26,651 nt of DNA from a virus, in the IMG/VR virus record IMGVR_UViG_3300034026_000008, positions 1 to 26,651 of that record, one strand, 5' to 3'. Below, one piece after another: positions 20,514-26,651 of the stretch (position 1 is the stretch's first letter; each line of letters begins with the position of its first letter). The position numbers and the translations under genes are program-made. The notes below the pieces were generated by a model, which was not told the origin of the DNA, made no database searches, and saw only the letters and a program-made list of their open reading frames with translations.

Positions 20514-20903
20514 CTACTTGCGTTTGACCCTCACCCTCTGCGGCTTGAAAGGCCCGGAGTCGCCCGCAGCCGGTGGGGGGCTCTGAGTCGACCGGAACCT
20601 CGCGCCGCAGGCGGCGCAGCGCGTGCCGCCGCCCTCCGCCTTCTCGCGGTCGGCTGCCTCATGCCTGCACCACATCATCGCGGCGATCATCTGCGCCGTC
20701 GCCCGTGCCAGCTCCCACCGCTCCTCTGAGAGCGCCCGCGCCTGCTGCCTCTCCCGCTCCAGCAGGCGCGAGGCGCATGACAGGTTGAAGTTCAGCCGGC
20801 GCGGGTCGCTTTTGAGGAGGAGCAGGTAGGGGTCACGCCCGAACCTTTCGGCGGCGACGCTCAGCAGTAGATGCTCGTCTCTCCTTTCGGTTACGAAACG
20901 ACT
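20514..20903 (-). CDS. Frameshift-accessed extension of the tail assembly chaperone
   Basis: A 129-codon open frame on the minus strand, from after a TGA at 20904-20906 to TAG at 20514-20516, with no usable start codon. It overlaps the end of the chaperone gene by about 70 nt in the +1 (equivalently -2) frame. The translation is protein-like: RRDEHLLLSVAAERFGRDPY, then NLSCASRLLERERQQ, EERWELARATAQMIAAMM and a possible zinc site (WC, then RCAACG). This is the arrangement of lambda gpG/gpGT, where ribosomal frameshifting gives a long form that contacts the tape measure. Candidate slip sites are TTT-CGT (+1) and GAG-AGA (-2, where AGA can re-pair with AGA two bases back). The fused product would be about 280 aa. 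Confidence 0.7.
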   Translation of the reverse strand, partial: SRFVTERRDEHLLLSVAAERFGRDPYLLLLKSDPRRLNFNLSCASRLLERERQQARALSEERWELARATAQMIAAMMWCRHEAADREKAEGGGTRCAACGARFRSTQSPPPAAGDSGPFKPQRVRVKRK

Positions 20904-21366
20904 TCAGGCCGTCTTTGGCCTCACCTCCCGTGATCACCCCGAACAGCTCAGTGAAGTCTTCCGGGTGCACGCGCGCGACCGGACGTCTCTCCCCGTTGAG
21001 GAAGGCGACTCGCCCCGTCTCGTCATAGCCGAGGGGCGGCTCCAGCACGTTCTCGACGACCGTCTGGCGCATGAAGACGGCGATTGCCGCGCCCTCCCCG
21101 ACGTCCTCCCTCGTCGGCTCGGGGATCTCTCCCTCATCTGCCTTCCCCGTCGGCCCATCGCCACCTAAGGCGTCCTGCGAAGCCTGCACGAGCGACATCG
21201 GCACGGCGCCGACGAGGATGAGGGCCTGCATGTCCACGCGGCGGACGCGCACGACGGCACCGGTCTTCTTCAGCTGGTGGAGGAAGCCCTTGTCCTCGGT
21301 TTGGCGGGCGGCCTCGGCCTTTTGCGCGTACTCCTCGGCGCTTGTGACTTTCAGTTCTGCTTTCAT
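20833..21366 (-). CDS. Tail assembly chaperone (short form)
   Basis: 177 aa from the ATG at 21366, with GAGGAG upstream. The longer frame that starts at 21423 passes through hairpin C and is rejected. Features: KVTSAEEYAQKAEAARQ at the N-terminus, a VDMQALILVGAVPMSLV segment, a variable acidic linker, an EDFTELFGVITGGEAKDGL part and a very basic end. Position between tail tube and tape measure, plus the overlapping frameshift frame, identify it as the gpG-type chaperone. It is separated from the tail tube gene by terminator-like hairpin C, which may lower its expression relative to the tube. Confidence 0.75.
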   Translation of the reverse strand: MKAELKVTSAEEYAQKAEAARQTEDKGFLHQLKKTGAVVRVRRVDMQALILVGAVPMSLVQASQDALGGDGPTGKADEGEIPEPTREDVGEGAAIAVFMRQTVVENVLEPPLGYDETGRVAFLNGERRPVARVHPEDFTELFGVITGGEAKDGLKSFRNRKERRASTAERRRRKVRA

Positions 21367-21377
21367 GACGCTCCTCG

Positions 21378-21428
21378 AAAAAATTGCCGCCGGTCGAAGG
21401 CCACGGGGCCACGCCGGCGGCACTGGTT
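21378..21428 (-). terminator. Hairpin C, terminator-like, AACCAGT family
   Basis: On the minus strand: AACCAGT, stem GCCGCCGG paired with CCGGCGGC (plus-strand arms 21386-21393 and 21414-21421), then AATTTTTT. It follows the tail tube gene and lies directly upstream of the chaperone ribosome binding site. It has the same flank and design as hairpins A and B 8 kb away. Confidence 0.8.
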
Positions 21429-21454
21429 GTAAGTGTGTGTGCGGCCTTCCGGTC

Positions 21455-22069
21455 CTACGGCGCTACCTCTTCGTAGCGGATGAAGGCGAACGTGCGGTCG
21501 CCGGCCGTGCGGGTCGACACGGCGCGCCCCGAGAGGCTGACGGGTACGGCGCTGCCTCTGGTGCGCCCGACGGCCAGCTCTAGGCCGGCGGTGTTCACGC
21601 ACTTGTAGAGGACGAACCCCCAGTAGACGCCCGGCTCCTGGTGGTCCTCCCAGATGAGCATGGCCGTCATGTAGTTGAACGAGCGCTTGCCGCCGCCCGT
21701 GATCTTCTCGACGCCGCCGGCCGCGGCGTGGTGGACGGCACCGGGCGTGAGCCTGGCGAGGCGCGCCAGGTTCTTCACCTGCCGGATGGCGCCCGCCAGA
21801 GTCACCTCGTTCGTGTTGATGTAGTCCTCGACGGGGTCTTCCTCCTCGTCGACCCGGTCGCCCTCGATCGCCGGCTTCGCCGAGGCCGTCCACCCTTCGG
21901 ACGTGTAGCCCACGGACTCGGCGTCGGGGTTCGCCGTGCCGTCGGGCGTGCCCGTGTCGAAGTCGATCGTCGGGACCGAGTCGAGCGCGACGGCCGACAG
22001 CCCGATGAAGAGTTCGCCGGGCGCGCGGTTCAGCTCCTGCGCGTCCCAACCGTGAGCAAGTCCTGCCAT
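21455..22069 (-). CDS. Major tail tube protein
   Basis: 204 aa. The pattern of a tail tube is visible: a GELFIGLSAVALDSVPTIDFD N-terminal part, ESVGYTSEGWTASAKP (the G-x-T-x-E-G turn), NEVTLAGAIRQVKN, a central loop, then a beta-rich C-terminus (YWGFVLYKCVNTAGLELAVGRT). The GGAGGA ribosome binding site is 5 nt from the ATG, the best of the region, and the product would be needed in many copies. It is followed by terminator-like hairpin C, as is common after tail tube genes. Confidence 0.78.
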   Translation of the reverse strand: MAGLAHGWDAQELNRAPGELFIGLSAVALDSVPTIDFDTGTPDGTANPDAESVGYTSEGWTASAKPAIEGDRVDEEEDPVEDYINTNEVTLAGAIRQVKNLARLARLTPGAVHHAAAGGVEKITGGGKRSFNYMTAMLIWEDHQEPGVYWGFVLYKCVNTAGLELAVGRTRGSAVPVSLSGRAVSTRTAGDRTFAFIRYEEVAP

Positions 22070-22102
22070 GTCGATCCTCCTCCGCCCCTTCGGGCGCCCC
22101 TG

Positions 22103-22459
22103 TTACTTAGCCTTCGCGTTCGCGAGGAGTAGCTCCACGCGCTTCCTGCGCTCCGCGCGCTTCAGCCGCTGCGCCTCCGAGAGTCCCTCGCGGGCCGACT
22201 CTTCGCGCAGGGAGACGAGGTCGAGGGGCCGGCGGTCGGGCGGCACGCCCCCGAACGCGGCGACCGCGATCGCGTTGTAGAGTGCCACGCCCTGGGAGTC
22301 TCCGAACTCCTCCATCAGCCCGGCGTACGTGACCGCCTTACGCTCGCCCGTCGCCATGTCCACGCCGGGGTACGGCGTGCCATCCTGGCGGAAGCCGGGG
22401 CGGCGCGTCTGCTGCGGCGCGCCCGTCAGGTTTTGGGTGTCCTGCGTCTTGTCAGACAT
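22103..22459 (-). CDS. Hypothetical head-tail region protein
   Basis: 118 aa, not recognised. The N-terminus is polar (Gln/Thr-rich, TGAPQQTRRPGF), the middle has VTYAGLMEEFGDSQGVALYNAI and the end is a basic helix (SEAQRLKRAERRKRVELLLAN). It overlaps the upstream gene by 8 nt. It lies between a tail completion-type gene and the tail tube gene, so a tail function is likely. Confidence 0.6.
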   Translation of the reverse strand: MSDKTQDTQNLTGAPQQTRRPGFRQDGTPYPGVDMATGERKAVTYAGLMEEFGDSQGVALYNAIAVAAFGGVPPDRRPLDLVSLREESAREGLSEAQRLKRAERRKRVELLLANAKAK

Positions 22460-22973
22460 TCTTTTTTCCCTCGCTGTAGTTGATGGTTAGAACGACTGAC
22501 CCAACCATCGTGTAGAGGTTTTCGGCCTCGTAATAGCGCTCCCCGTAGCGCTCCTGGGTGACCCCCCACGTCGGCGCCTCACGCCTGCCCTGCGGGATGC
22601 CCTGCGTCAGGTCGGCGAGGCTCATCTCGTAGAGGACGGAGCGTCCCGCCGTGACGTACGTGACCAGGTGTTCCGCGAGAGAGTTGGCGACGCGCGATTT
22701 CGTCTCCCACTCGCAAAGCAGCCGCGGCGTTTCGTCCAGCGCGGCGGCGTCTTCATTCATCCGCGGGTCGTTGCCGTAGGGGATCAGGTTCAGAACGGGC
22801 CATTTCTCCGAAGCCTGGCGGGCCGTGTTGATGGCCTGCAAGTCCCGCAACTCCACGTTCTGCCCGTAGAAGGCCAGGGCGCGCGCGAAGTCCCTCTCAA
22901 AGACCGATTTAAGGTTCGGGATGAACGCCGTCACCGGGAGGAGCTCGAATTTCGGATTCCACGGGTCGGGCAT
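22452..22973 (-). CDS. Tail terminator/completion-type protein
   Basis: 173 aa, no confident family match. It is an alpha/beta protein of the size of tail terminators, with the segments WPVLNLIPYGNDPRM, LCEWETKSRVANSLAEHLVTYV and YYEAENLYTMVGSVVLTINYSE, a strand-rich end that fits the gpU-like fold. It starts directly after the stop of the gene upstream and lies two genes before the tail tube, the usual place of a tail terminator. Confidence 0.5.
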   Translation of the reverse strand: MPDPWNPKFELLPVTAFIPNLKSVFERDFARALAFYGQNVELRDLQAINTARQASEKWPVLNLIPYGNDPRMNEDAAALDETPRLLCEWETKSRVANSLAEHLVTYVTAGRSVLYEMSLADLTQGIPQGRREAPTWGVTQERYGERYYEAENLYTMVGSVVLTINYSEGKKNV

Positions 22974-23318
22974 TTACCGCAGTCCGCCTTCCTTCAGCTC
23001 GGTGGCATAGAGCGTCCAGGCGAAAGGTGATGACGGCGGCGGGTCATAGCTAAACGCGTACGTCACGCCCTGCATCCTCAGCCTGTCCGCCCTCGCCATT
23101 ATTTCCGTGGTCAGCTCGTCACGCTCGACCACTTCGATTCTGAAGATGGAGTTGGGTTCGGAGGGGCGGTGCTCGTTAAACGGGTACCAGCCGCCGCTGA
23201 TGACGAACTCGTCCTCATCTTCAGAGCCGGCGTCGAGGATGAGCGTCAGATCGCCCTCGATACGCGCACGCGCTCGACCCCTGTCAAACAGCCACCACTT
23301 ACGCCTTGTCCTGTTCAT
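22974..23318 (-). CDS. Hypothetical head-tail joining protein
   Basis: 114 aa, not recognised. A basic N-terminus (RTRRKWWLFDRGRARARIEGD) is followed by beta strands (LTLILDAGSEDEDEFVISGGWYP) and a C-terminal alpha/beta part. It sits between the connector-like gene and the putative tail terminator, so a stopper or joining function fits. This is inference from position only. Confidence 0.5.
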   Translation of the reverse strand: MNRTRRKWWLFDRGRARARIEGDLTLILDAGSEDEDEFVISGGWYPFNEHRPSEPNSIFRIEVVERDELTTEIMARADRLRMQGVTYAFSYDPPPSSPFAWTLYATELKEGGLR

Positions 23319-23383
23319 CTACGATCATCGCCCCCCCACGGGCTCTCGCTCGGCGTTAGTGTGTCGCTGCTCAGGGCAGTTTG

Positions 23384-23428
23384 GGCATGCGGCCTGGCGG
23401 TAGTCACCTGCCCCTCCTCCCGCATGCC
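23384..23428. repeat. Inverted repeat at the end of the connector gene
   Basis: GGCATGCGG (23384-23392) and CCGCATGCC (23420-23428) are perfect 9-bp arms with a 27-nt spacer, lying across the stop codon at 23404. It may stabilise or terminate the transcript; no U-run follows. Confidence 0.5.
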
Positions 23429-23832
23429 AGGCTGAATATGCGAGGTACTGAAGCGGCCGCTACGCTCACCGCGGTGACAGCCGCCACCTCCCTGCGCGCC
23501 CGCTCCCGCAGCCCCACCCCCCTCGCCGCCCAGTCGACGGCCTGGTAGGTCGTGCTCACGTCGCCGAGCTGCTCCTTCGTGATTTGCACGACGAAGGGGG
23601 CGATGTTGGCTGCCGTGAGCAGGTTGAGGGCGTTCCTAATCCGCTGAAGGTCGTCGCCCTCTCGCGTCGCCGCGTCGGGGTCGAGGGAGAGCACCTCGGT
23701 GACGGCCGCGCCGGCGTAGATCTGGCGCGTCACGGCCCCGCCCGGCAGGGATTCCTCGTCGAGCAGCAGCCCCGTCGGGTCGAGTGCCGCCCTGACTTCG
23801 AGCGGCTCGATGAGGTCGATGAGTTCGGCCAT
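23404..23832 (-). CDS. Head-tail connector-like protein
   Basis: 142 aa. A largely helical protein with LIEPLEVRAALDPTGLLLDEESLPGG at the N-terminus, a helix DLQRIRNALNLLTAANIAPF and a long helical end. Size, helix content and position, two genes after the capsid, resemble HK97 gp6-like connectors. The family match is not certain. The gene ends 85 bp before the next, with an inverted repeat across its stop. Confidence 0.5.
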   Translation of the reverse strand: MAELIDLIEPLEVRAALDPTGLLLDEESLPGGAVTRQIYAGAAVTEVLSLDPDAATREGDDLQRIRNALNLLTAANIAPFVVQITKEQLGDVSTTYQAVDWAARGVGLRERARREVAAVTAVSVAAASVPRIFSLACGRRGR

Positions 23833-23880
23833 CGTTTCGGCTGGAAGGGGCCGGGGCGTCCGGCCTCACTCCTCCTGTGA

Positions 23881-24300
23881 CTACTTCGCGGCCGGGATCT
23901 GCTTGCGGATCGCGGCGACGGTCTCCCTGTCGAGCCCCTTGACCTGCGAGAGCTCGTCGTCGGTGAGCGACGCGACCGCGGACCTGGTCGTGATGCCGGC
24001 GGCCGCCAGGCTCGAGTACCCGGGGGTCGTCTTCGGCAGGGCGTCGGGGTCGGCCGTCTGCTTAGAGGCCGCCGCTGCCTGCTTCTGCGCCGCGGGTGCC
24101 TCCGTCCGCTCGAGCCGGCCGTCGCGCAGCGCGACGAGCACGGCGTCGGTCTCGGCGACTTCGACGGGCTTGCGGCCGGCGACGAACGCCTCGCCGCCCG
24201 GGTGGTCCGAGTGGGACTCGGTGAAAGCCACGGGGCTCCCGCCGTCGCGGCGGACAGGCAGGGTCGACTTGACGAAAATTCTCTTCGGCTTATCCGCCAT
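23881..24300 (-). CDS. Small head-region protein with C-terminal helix-hairpin-helix
   Basis: 139 aa. The N-terminus is beta-like (PKRIFVKSTLPVRRDGGSPVAF) and the middle is an Ala/Gln-rich linker. The C-terminus (from YSSLAAAGITTRSAVASLTD to ELSQVKGLDRETVAAIRKQI) is a helix-hairpin-helix of the kind also found at the end of small phage proteins placed after the capsid. HhH motifs bind DNA or proteins; here it might act at the portal/connector. GTAGGAGCG precedes the ATG. It is separated from the capsid gene by a 32-bp perfect palindrome. Confidence 0.6.
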   Translation of the reverse strand: MADKPKRIFVKSTLPVRRDGGSPVAFTESHSDHPGGEAFVAGRKPVEVAETDAVLVALRDGRLERTEAPAAQKQAAAASKQTADPDALPKTTPGYSSLAAAGITTRSAVASLTDDELSQVKGLDRETVAAIRKQIPAAK

Positions 24301-24319
24301 CTTTTCGCTCCTACTCTCC

Positions 24320-24351
24320 TCGCCCCTCCCATAACGTTATGGGAGGGGCGA
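24320..24351. promoter_or_regulatory. Dispersed palindrome extended to 32 bp
   Basis: Core ATAACGTTAT at 24331-24340, extended by perfectly complementary arms (TCGCCCCTCCC on the left, GGGAGGGGCGA on the right) to a 32-bp perfect palindrome between the capsid gene and the next gene. As RNA it could form a 14-bp stem without a U-run; as DNA it is the largest copy of the dispersed site. Confidence 0.8.
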
Positions 24352-24388
24352 CGTTCATAACTGTTACCGTTGTCCCGCCGCTGGAACC

Positions 24389-25621
24389 TTACGCGGCGAG
24401 GTTCAGGACCTTCGTCGCCTCGGCCTCGAACTTCACGAAGCCCTCGACCTCGGTCATCACGAGCTCCTGCGTCTGGCGGTTGGCCCAGCGCTGGACCTCG
24501 GTGATGTTGCCGCCGATCTCGTAGACCTGCTCGATGGCGAAGCGCGAGTCGACGCTGATGAGCTTGTCGGCCGGCAGGTCGTCATCCCAGCCGACGCCGA
24601 CCGCGCCGTCGAGCCCCTGGTTGAGTGGGCGGAAGCCGCCGAAGCCGAGCTGGCGGGCGAGCTGCATGAAGAGGAAGTTGGCCGTGCCGACGTCCATCGT
24701 CAGCATGTCGTGGACGGCGTCGGTCGTGCCCAGCGTGGCCGTGAGCATGTAGGGGTTCTTGAACTTCATCAAGTACTTGATCCAGGCCTTGAAGGTGAGC
24801 TGGCCGACCACGGCGTCCGGGTCGAGGTCGGTCAGGTCGTAGACGGTGGCGGCCGTGTTGGCGTTGCCGTCGCCCGAGACGATGACGTCGGAGATGGCTG
24901 GGATCTTGTCGGCCTCAGCCTGGGTGGCGATGCGCGCGACGTGCAGCCCCAGCAGGTCGATCTTCATGCGGCGGAGCTGCTCGTAGGTGATCTCGATGGC
25001 TCGGCCGAACTTCTTCAGCCTGATGGTGTGGCGGCCGGCGCGCAGCTTCGCCTTCGGCACCTCGGTGCCCTCGATGACGCGCTTCATCCGGTACTCCTCC
25101 GTCTCGTTCTCGAGGTAGAAGGCCTCGTAGGCGCCGGAGTTGATGCCGCTGCGCAGGGCGACGAGGCTGGAGACGGGGATTGCGGGCGCGATCTGCTGGC
25201 CGCGCACCTGGTCTGCCATCGCGGTCGGGTTCAGGAGCTGGTTCGGCTGGTCGGCGCTCGAGGAGAGCGCACGCGTCGAGGCGTCACGCCCCGTCACGGC
25301 GCGGCGCCACATGCGGGCGATGAGCTCGGGGGCCAGCGAGCGCAGGTGGTCGGGACCCTCGGAGATCGCGCCGAACTCGTCGGCCACGACGCCCATCTCG
25401 GGGATGGTCTGCGTGCGCACGCCGGCGGCGCGCAAAAGGCGCTGGAAGGCGTCGAGGTTGCTGTTGCCGTGGTCCCTGGAGGGGTCGAGCGTCTCCAGGT
25501 AGGCGGACAGGCTCATGCCGTTGTCGTACGCCTCGGAGTAGCGCTCGGCCGACATGGCGCGCAGCAGCTCCTGCGGCCGCCCCTCGGGCGTGGTGCTGGC
25601 GAGCTGTAATCGTCTGGGCAT
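24389..25621 (-). CDS. Major capsid protein (HK97-fold)
   Basis: 410 aa. An N-terminal helical part is followed by EAFYLENETEEYRMKRVIEGTEVPKAKLR, then IRLKKFGRAIEITYEQLRRM, which is the typical P-domain/E-loop pattern, ADKIPAISDVIVSGDGN, and a C-terminal part with IEQVYEIGGNITEVQRWANRQ and VEGFVKFEAEATKVLNL. It forms the icosahedral shell. No long N-terminal scaffold domain is evident, so the scaffold is probably the separate upstream gene. It lies after the decoration protein gene, with an intervening hairpin, and the GAAGGAGAAGAACG before the ATG is a strong ribosome binding site. Confidence 0.85.
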   Translation of the reverse strand: MPRRLQLASTTPEGRPQELLRAMSAERYSEAYDNGMSLSAYLETLDPSRDHGNSNLDAFQRLLRAAGVRTQTIPEMGVVADEFGAISEGPDHLRSLAPELIARMWRRAVTGRDASTRALSSSADQPNQLLNPTAMADQVRGQQIAPAIPVSSLVALRSGINSGAYEAFYLENETEEYRMKRVIEGTEVPKAKLRAGRHTIRLKKFGRAIEITYEQLRRMKIDLLGLHVARIATQAEADKIPAISDVIVSGDGNANTAATVYDLTDLDPDAVVGQLTFKAWIKYLMKFKNPYMLTATLGTTDAVHDMLTMDVGTANFLFMQLARQLGFGGFRPLNQGLDGAVGVGWDDDLPADKLISVDSRFAIEQVYEIGGNITEVQRWANRQTQELVMTEVEGFVKFEAEATKVLNLAA

Positions 25622-25658
25622 CGTTCTTCTCCTTCAGAGGGTGCGTCGCGCCGGAGGC

Positions 25659-25685
25659 CCCTGCCCGAGGCCGGCCCGGGCAGGG
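25659..25685 (-). terminator. Hairpin after the decoration gene
   Basis: Arms CCCTGCCCG (25659-25667) and CGGGCAGGG (25677-25685), loop AGGCCGGCC. It starts 2 bp after the stop of the decoration gene. There is no U-run, so it may protect a 3' end or cause partial termination before the capsid gene. Confidence 0.6.
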
Positions 25686-25686
25686 T

Positions 25687-26112
25687 TTACAGCTTGACGA
25701 CGACCTTGGTCGCGTCCGTGGCGTCGATGATTTCCCCGCGGGCGACGGCGACCTCGGCCAGCGTGGCCGGGGCCACGTTGCGGATGTAGCCCTTCGCGCC
25801 GCCGGGACCGAGGTCGCCCACGACCTTCGAGCCGGGCGTGACCGCGGCGCCGTCGCCGGCGGGGAGCTTGACGTAGCCCTCGTCCTGGACGTTGCACTTG
25901 CCGCCCACCTCGACGAGGATCAGCTCGCCGACGATGGGGTCGCCGTCGTCGGCGAGGCCGACCTTCTTGTCGTCGACGAGAGTTAGCGCGCGCCCGACCT
26001 GCGCGGCGCCGCCCGACTGAGTCGCGTCGAAGACGATGGTGTTGTCGTGGGCGTAGGTGGTGTAGTGCGCGTCGATCCCGTCGTACGCGACTTCGTCTCT
26101 CGGGTCTGCCAT
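25687..26112 (-). CDS. Capsid decoration/cement-like protein
   Basis: 141 aa, Gly/Val/Asp-rich and beta-rich, without Trp and with one Cys. The pattern VGRALTLVDDKKVGLADDGDPIVGELILVE, followed by VTPGSKVVGDLG and an alternating strand end (EIIDATDATKVVVKL), is like small head decoration proteins (DUF2190-like). Position directly before the major capsid gene supports this. It is flanked on both sides by strong hairpins, consistent with high and separate expression. Confidence 0.7.
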   Translation of the reverse strand: MADPRDEVAYDGIDAHYTTYAHDNTIVFDATQSGGAAQVGRALTLVDDKKVGLADDGDPIVGELILVEVGGKCNVQDEGYVKLPAGDGAAVTPGSKVVGDLGPGGAKGYIRNVAPATLAEVAVARGEIIDATDATKVVVKL

Positions 26113-26171
26113 GTCGGCTCTCTCCTCCTGATTGGCGCCCGCCCGTCCGGGCGTCGCGGGTTAACACACGG

Positions 26172-26209
26172 CTGCCTTCGCCGGGGTCTTTACGCCCCGG
26201 CGAAGGCAG
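26172..26209 (-). terminator. 15-bp-stem hairpin across the scaffold stop codon
   Basis: A perfect 15-bp stem (CTGCCTTCGCCGGGG at 26172-26186 with its complement at 26195-26209), with the TAA stop in the 8-nt loop. No U-run follows. It separates the scaffold-type gene from the decoration gene. Confidence 0.65.
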
Positions 26210-26651
26210 AATCGTTGACGGGCTCGTCGGTCACGGCCGCCGTGCCGTGACCGTCCTCTTCGGTGGTCAGCCGGCTGCCCGGGAACGTGTTCTTGGCGGC
26301 GCGCTTCCAGTCGTCGCGCATCAGCCTGACGACGTCCAGGCTGGACGCCTCGAGCGTGCGGCGGTAGGCCTCCTGGTTGAACCCGGCGCCGAAGGCGCGC
26401 ACGCCCTCCCCGAGCGCCTCCGTGATGAGGGCCTCGCGGTAGGCCGCGCCGTCGCTGGCGCGCTCGACGAGGGCGCGCACGCGCGTCATCAGGTCGCCGC
26501 GGTCGGGGACGCCCGCGGCGACGAGCAGCGTGCGCACCTGCGGGAGCTGGCGCGTCAGCTCGACCTCCGGGATCGGCTCACCGGCGTCGGCGGGCGGGTC
26601 GACCGCCGGCGGCGGGTCCGCCGGCGGGTCGACCACGGGCGCCGGGTCGGC
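26190..26651 (-). CDS. Prohead protease/scaffold-type protein, C-terminal part
   Basis: The frame is open to the window edge, so the 5' part of the gene is missing; a GTG at 26636 is only an internal codon or a poor start. Visible: a Pro/Asp/Ala-rich linker (VDPPADPPPAVDPPADAGEP), then a helical domain (LPQVRTLLVAAGVPDRGDL, then VRALVERASDGAAYREALI and NQEAYRRTLEASSLDVVRLMRDDWKRAA). A flexible linker plus a helical C-terminus directly upstream of decoration and capsid genes is the usual form of a scaffold domain, often fused to a ClpP/S49-type protease or Mu gpI-like protein. The protease part cannot be seen here. Confidence 0.6.
   Translation of the reverse strand, partial: ADPAPVVDPPADPPPAVDPPADAGEPIPEVELTRQLPQVRTLLVAAGVPDRGDLMTRVRALVERASDGAAYREALITEALGEGVRAFGAGFNQEAYRRTLEASSLDVVRLMRDDWKRAAKNTFPGSRLTTEEDGHGTAAVTDEPVNDSAFAGA

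Noticed and set aside
21455-22049. Frame at 21363-22049 reading through the tail tube gene
   Set aside because: Arg-rich shadow of the tail tube gene; it also translates hairpin C.
1-26651. tRNA genes, rRNA and insertion sequences
   Set aside because: None could be recognised by eye on either strand; no transposase motif or terminal repeats were found.

Overview
This window is a high-GC (roughly 60-67% in most rows) piece of a tailed, siphovirus-like phage, prophage or phage-plasmid. The head and tail morphogenesis genes run leftward on the minus strand from the right edge. They are: the C-terminal part of a protease/scaffold-type protein (cut by the window edge), a decoration-like protein, the major capsid protein, an HhH-type small protein, head-tail connector and completion proteins, the tail tube protein, a tail-assembly chaperone with a frameshift-accessed extension, a gpG-like protein, a 1289-aa tape measure, a small distal-tail protein, a 761-aa-class hub/tip protein, two small tip proteins and two fibre/spike proteins. 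No terminase, portal, integrase, lysis gene or tRNA is visible. The host is not certain. The ParA gene lies beside a winged-helix protein carrying an RTRGAVVP motif and a C-terminal CPDCFGTG motif. From memory, that pairing resembles proteins in mobile elements of Acidobacteriota (Blastocatellia), so this phylum is my best guess.

Layout. 1-496: noncoding, with several short inverted repeats. 497-3459 (minus): a maintenance/regulation operon (small HTH protein, ParA, winged-helix protein, stand-alone ClpX-type zinc finger protein) followed by an excisionase-like HTH gene. 3460-3598: a compact divergent promoter. 3599-4928 (plus): a SWIM zinc-finger protein, a putative lipoprotein and an 88-aa protein. 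4925-13082 (minus): tail tip, hub and fibres. 13083-13836: a late-gene promoter with two terminator-like leader hairpins, then a lambda-like switch (Cro/CI-type gene facing a rightward promoter). 13758-16148 (plus): an accessory cassette with two related small proteins, a basic peptide, two HNH proteins and an exported DUF4177-like protein. 16163-26651 (minus): tape measure back to the head genes.

Three patterns are not explained by gene content. First, the palindrome ATAACGTTAT occurs five times exactly and twice with one mismatch, every 2-5 kb, nearly always at a gene boundary. It may be a stoperator-like operator or a dispersed centromere for the ParA system. Second, three copies of a terminator-like hairpin share the flank AACCAGT, and two of them sit in tandem between a strong promoter and the distal tail genes. 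Third, an operator-like motif (TTTCAG followed by TAA) clusters in the 13.65-13.72 kb switch and recurs near 875 in front of the early HTH gene. A lower-GC segment from about 13.2 to 18.7 kb ends inside the tape measure gene and suggests mosaic exchange.

All functional names come from motif recognition by eye. Promoters and hairpins are read directly from the sequence but are untested.
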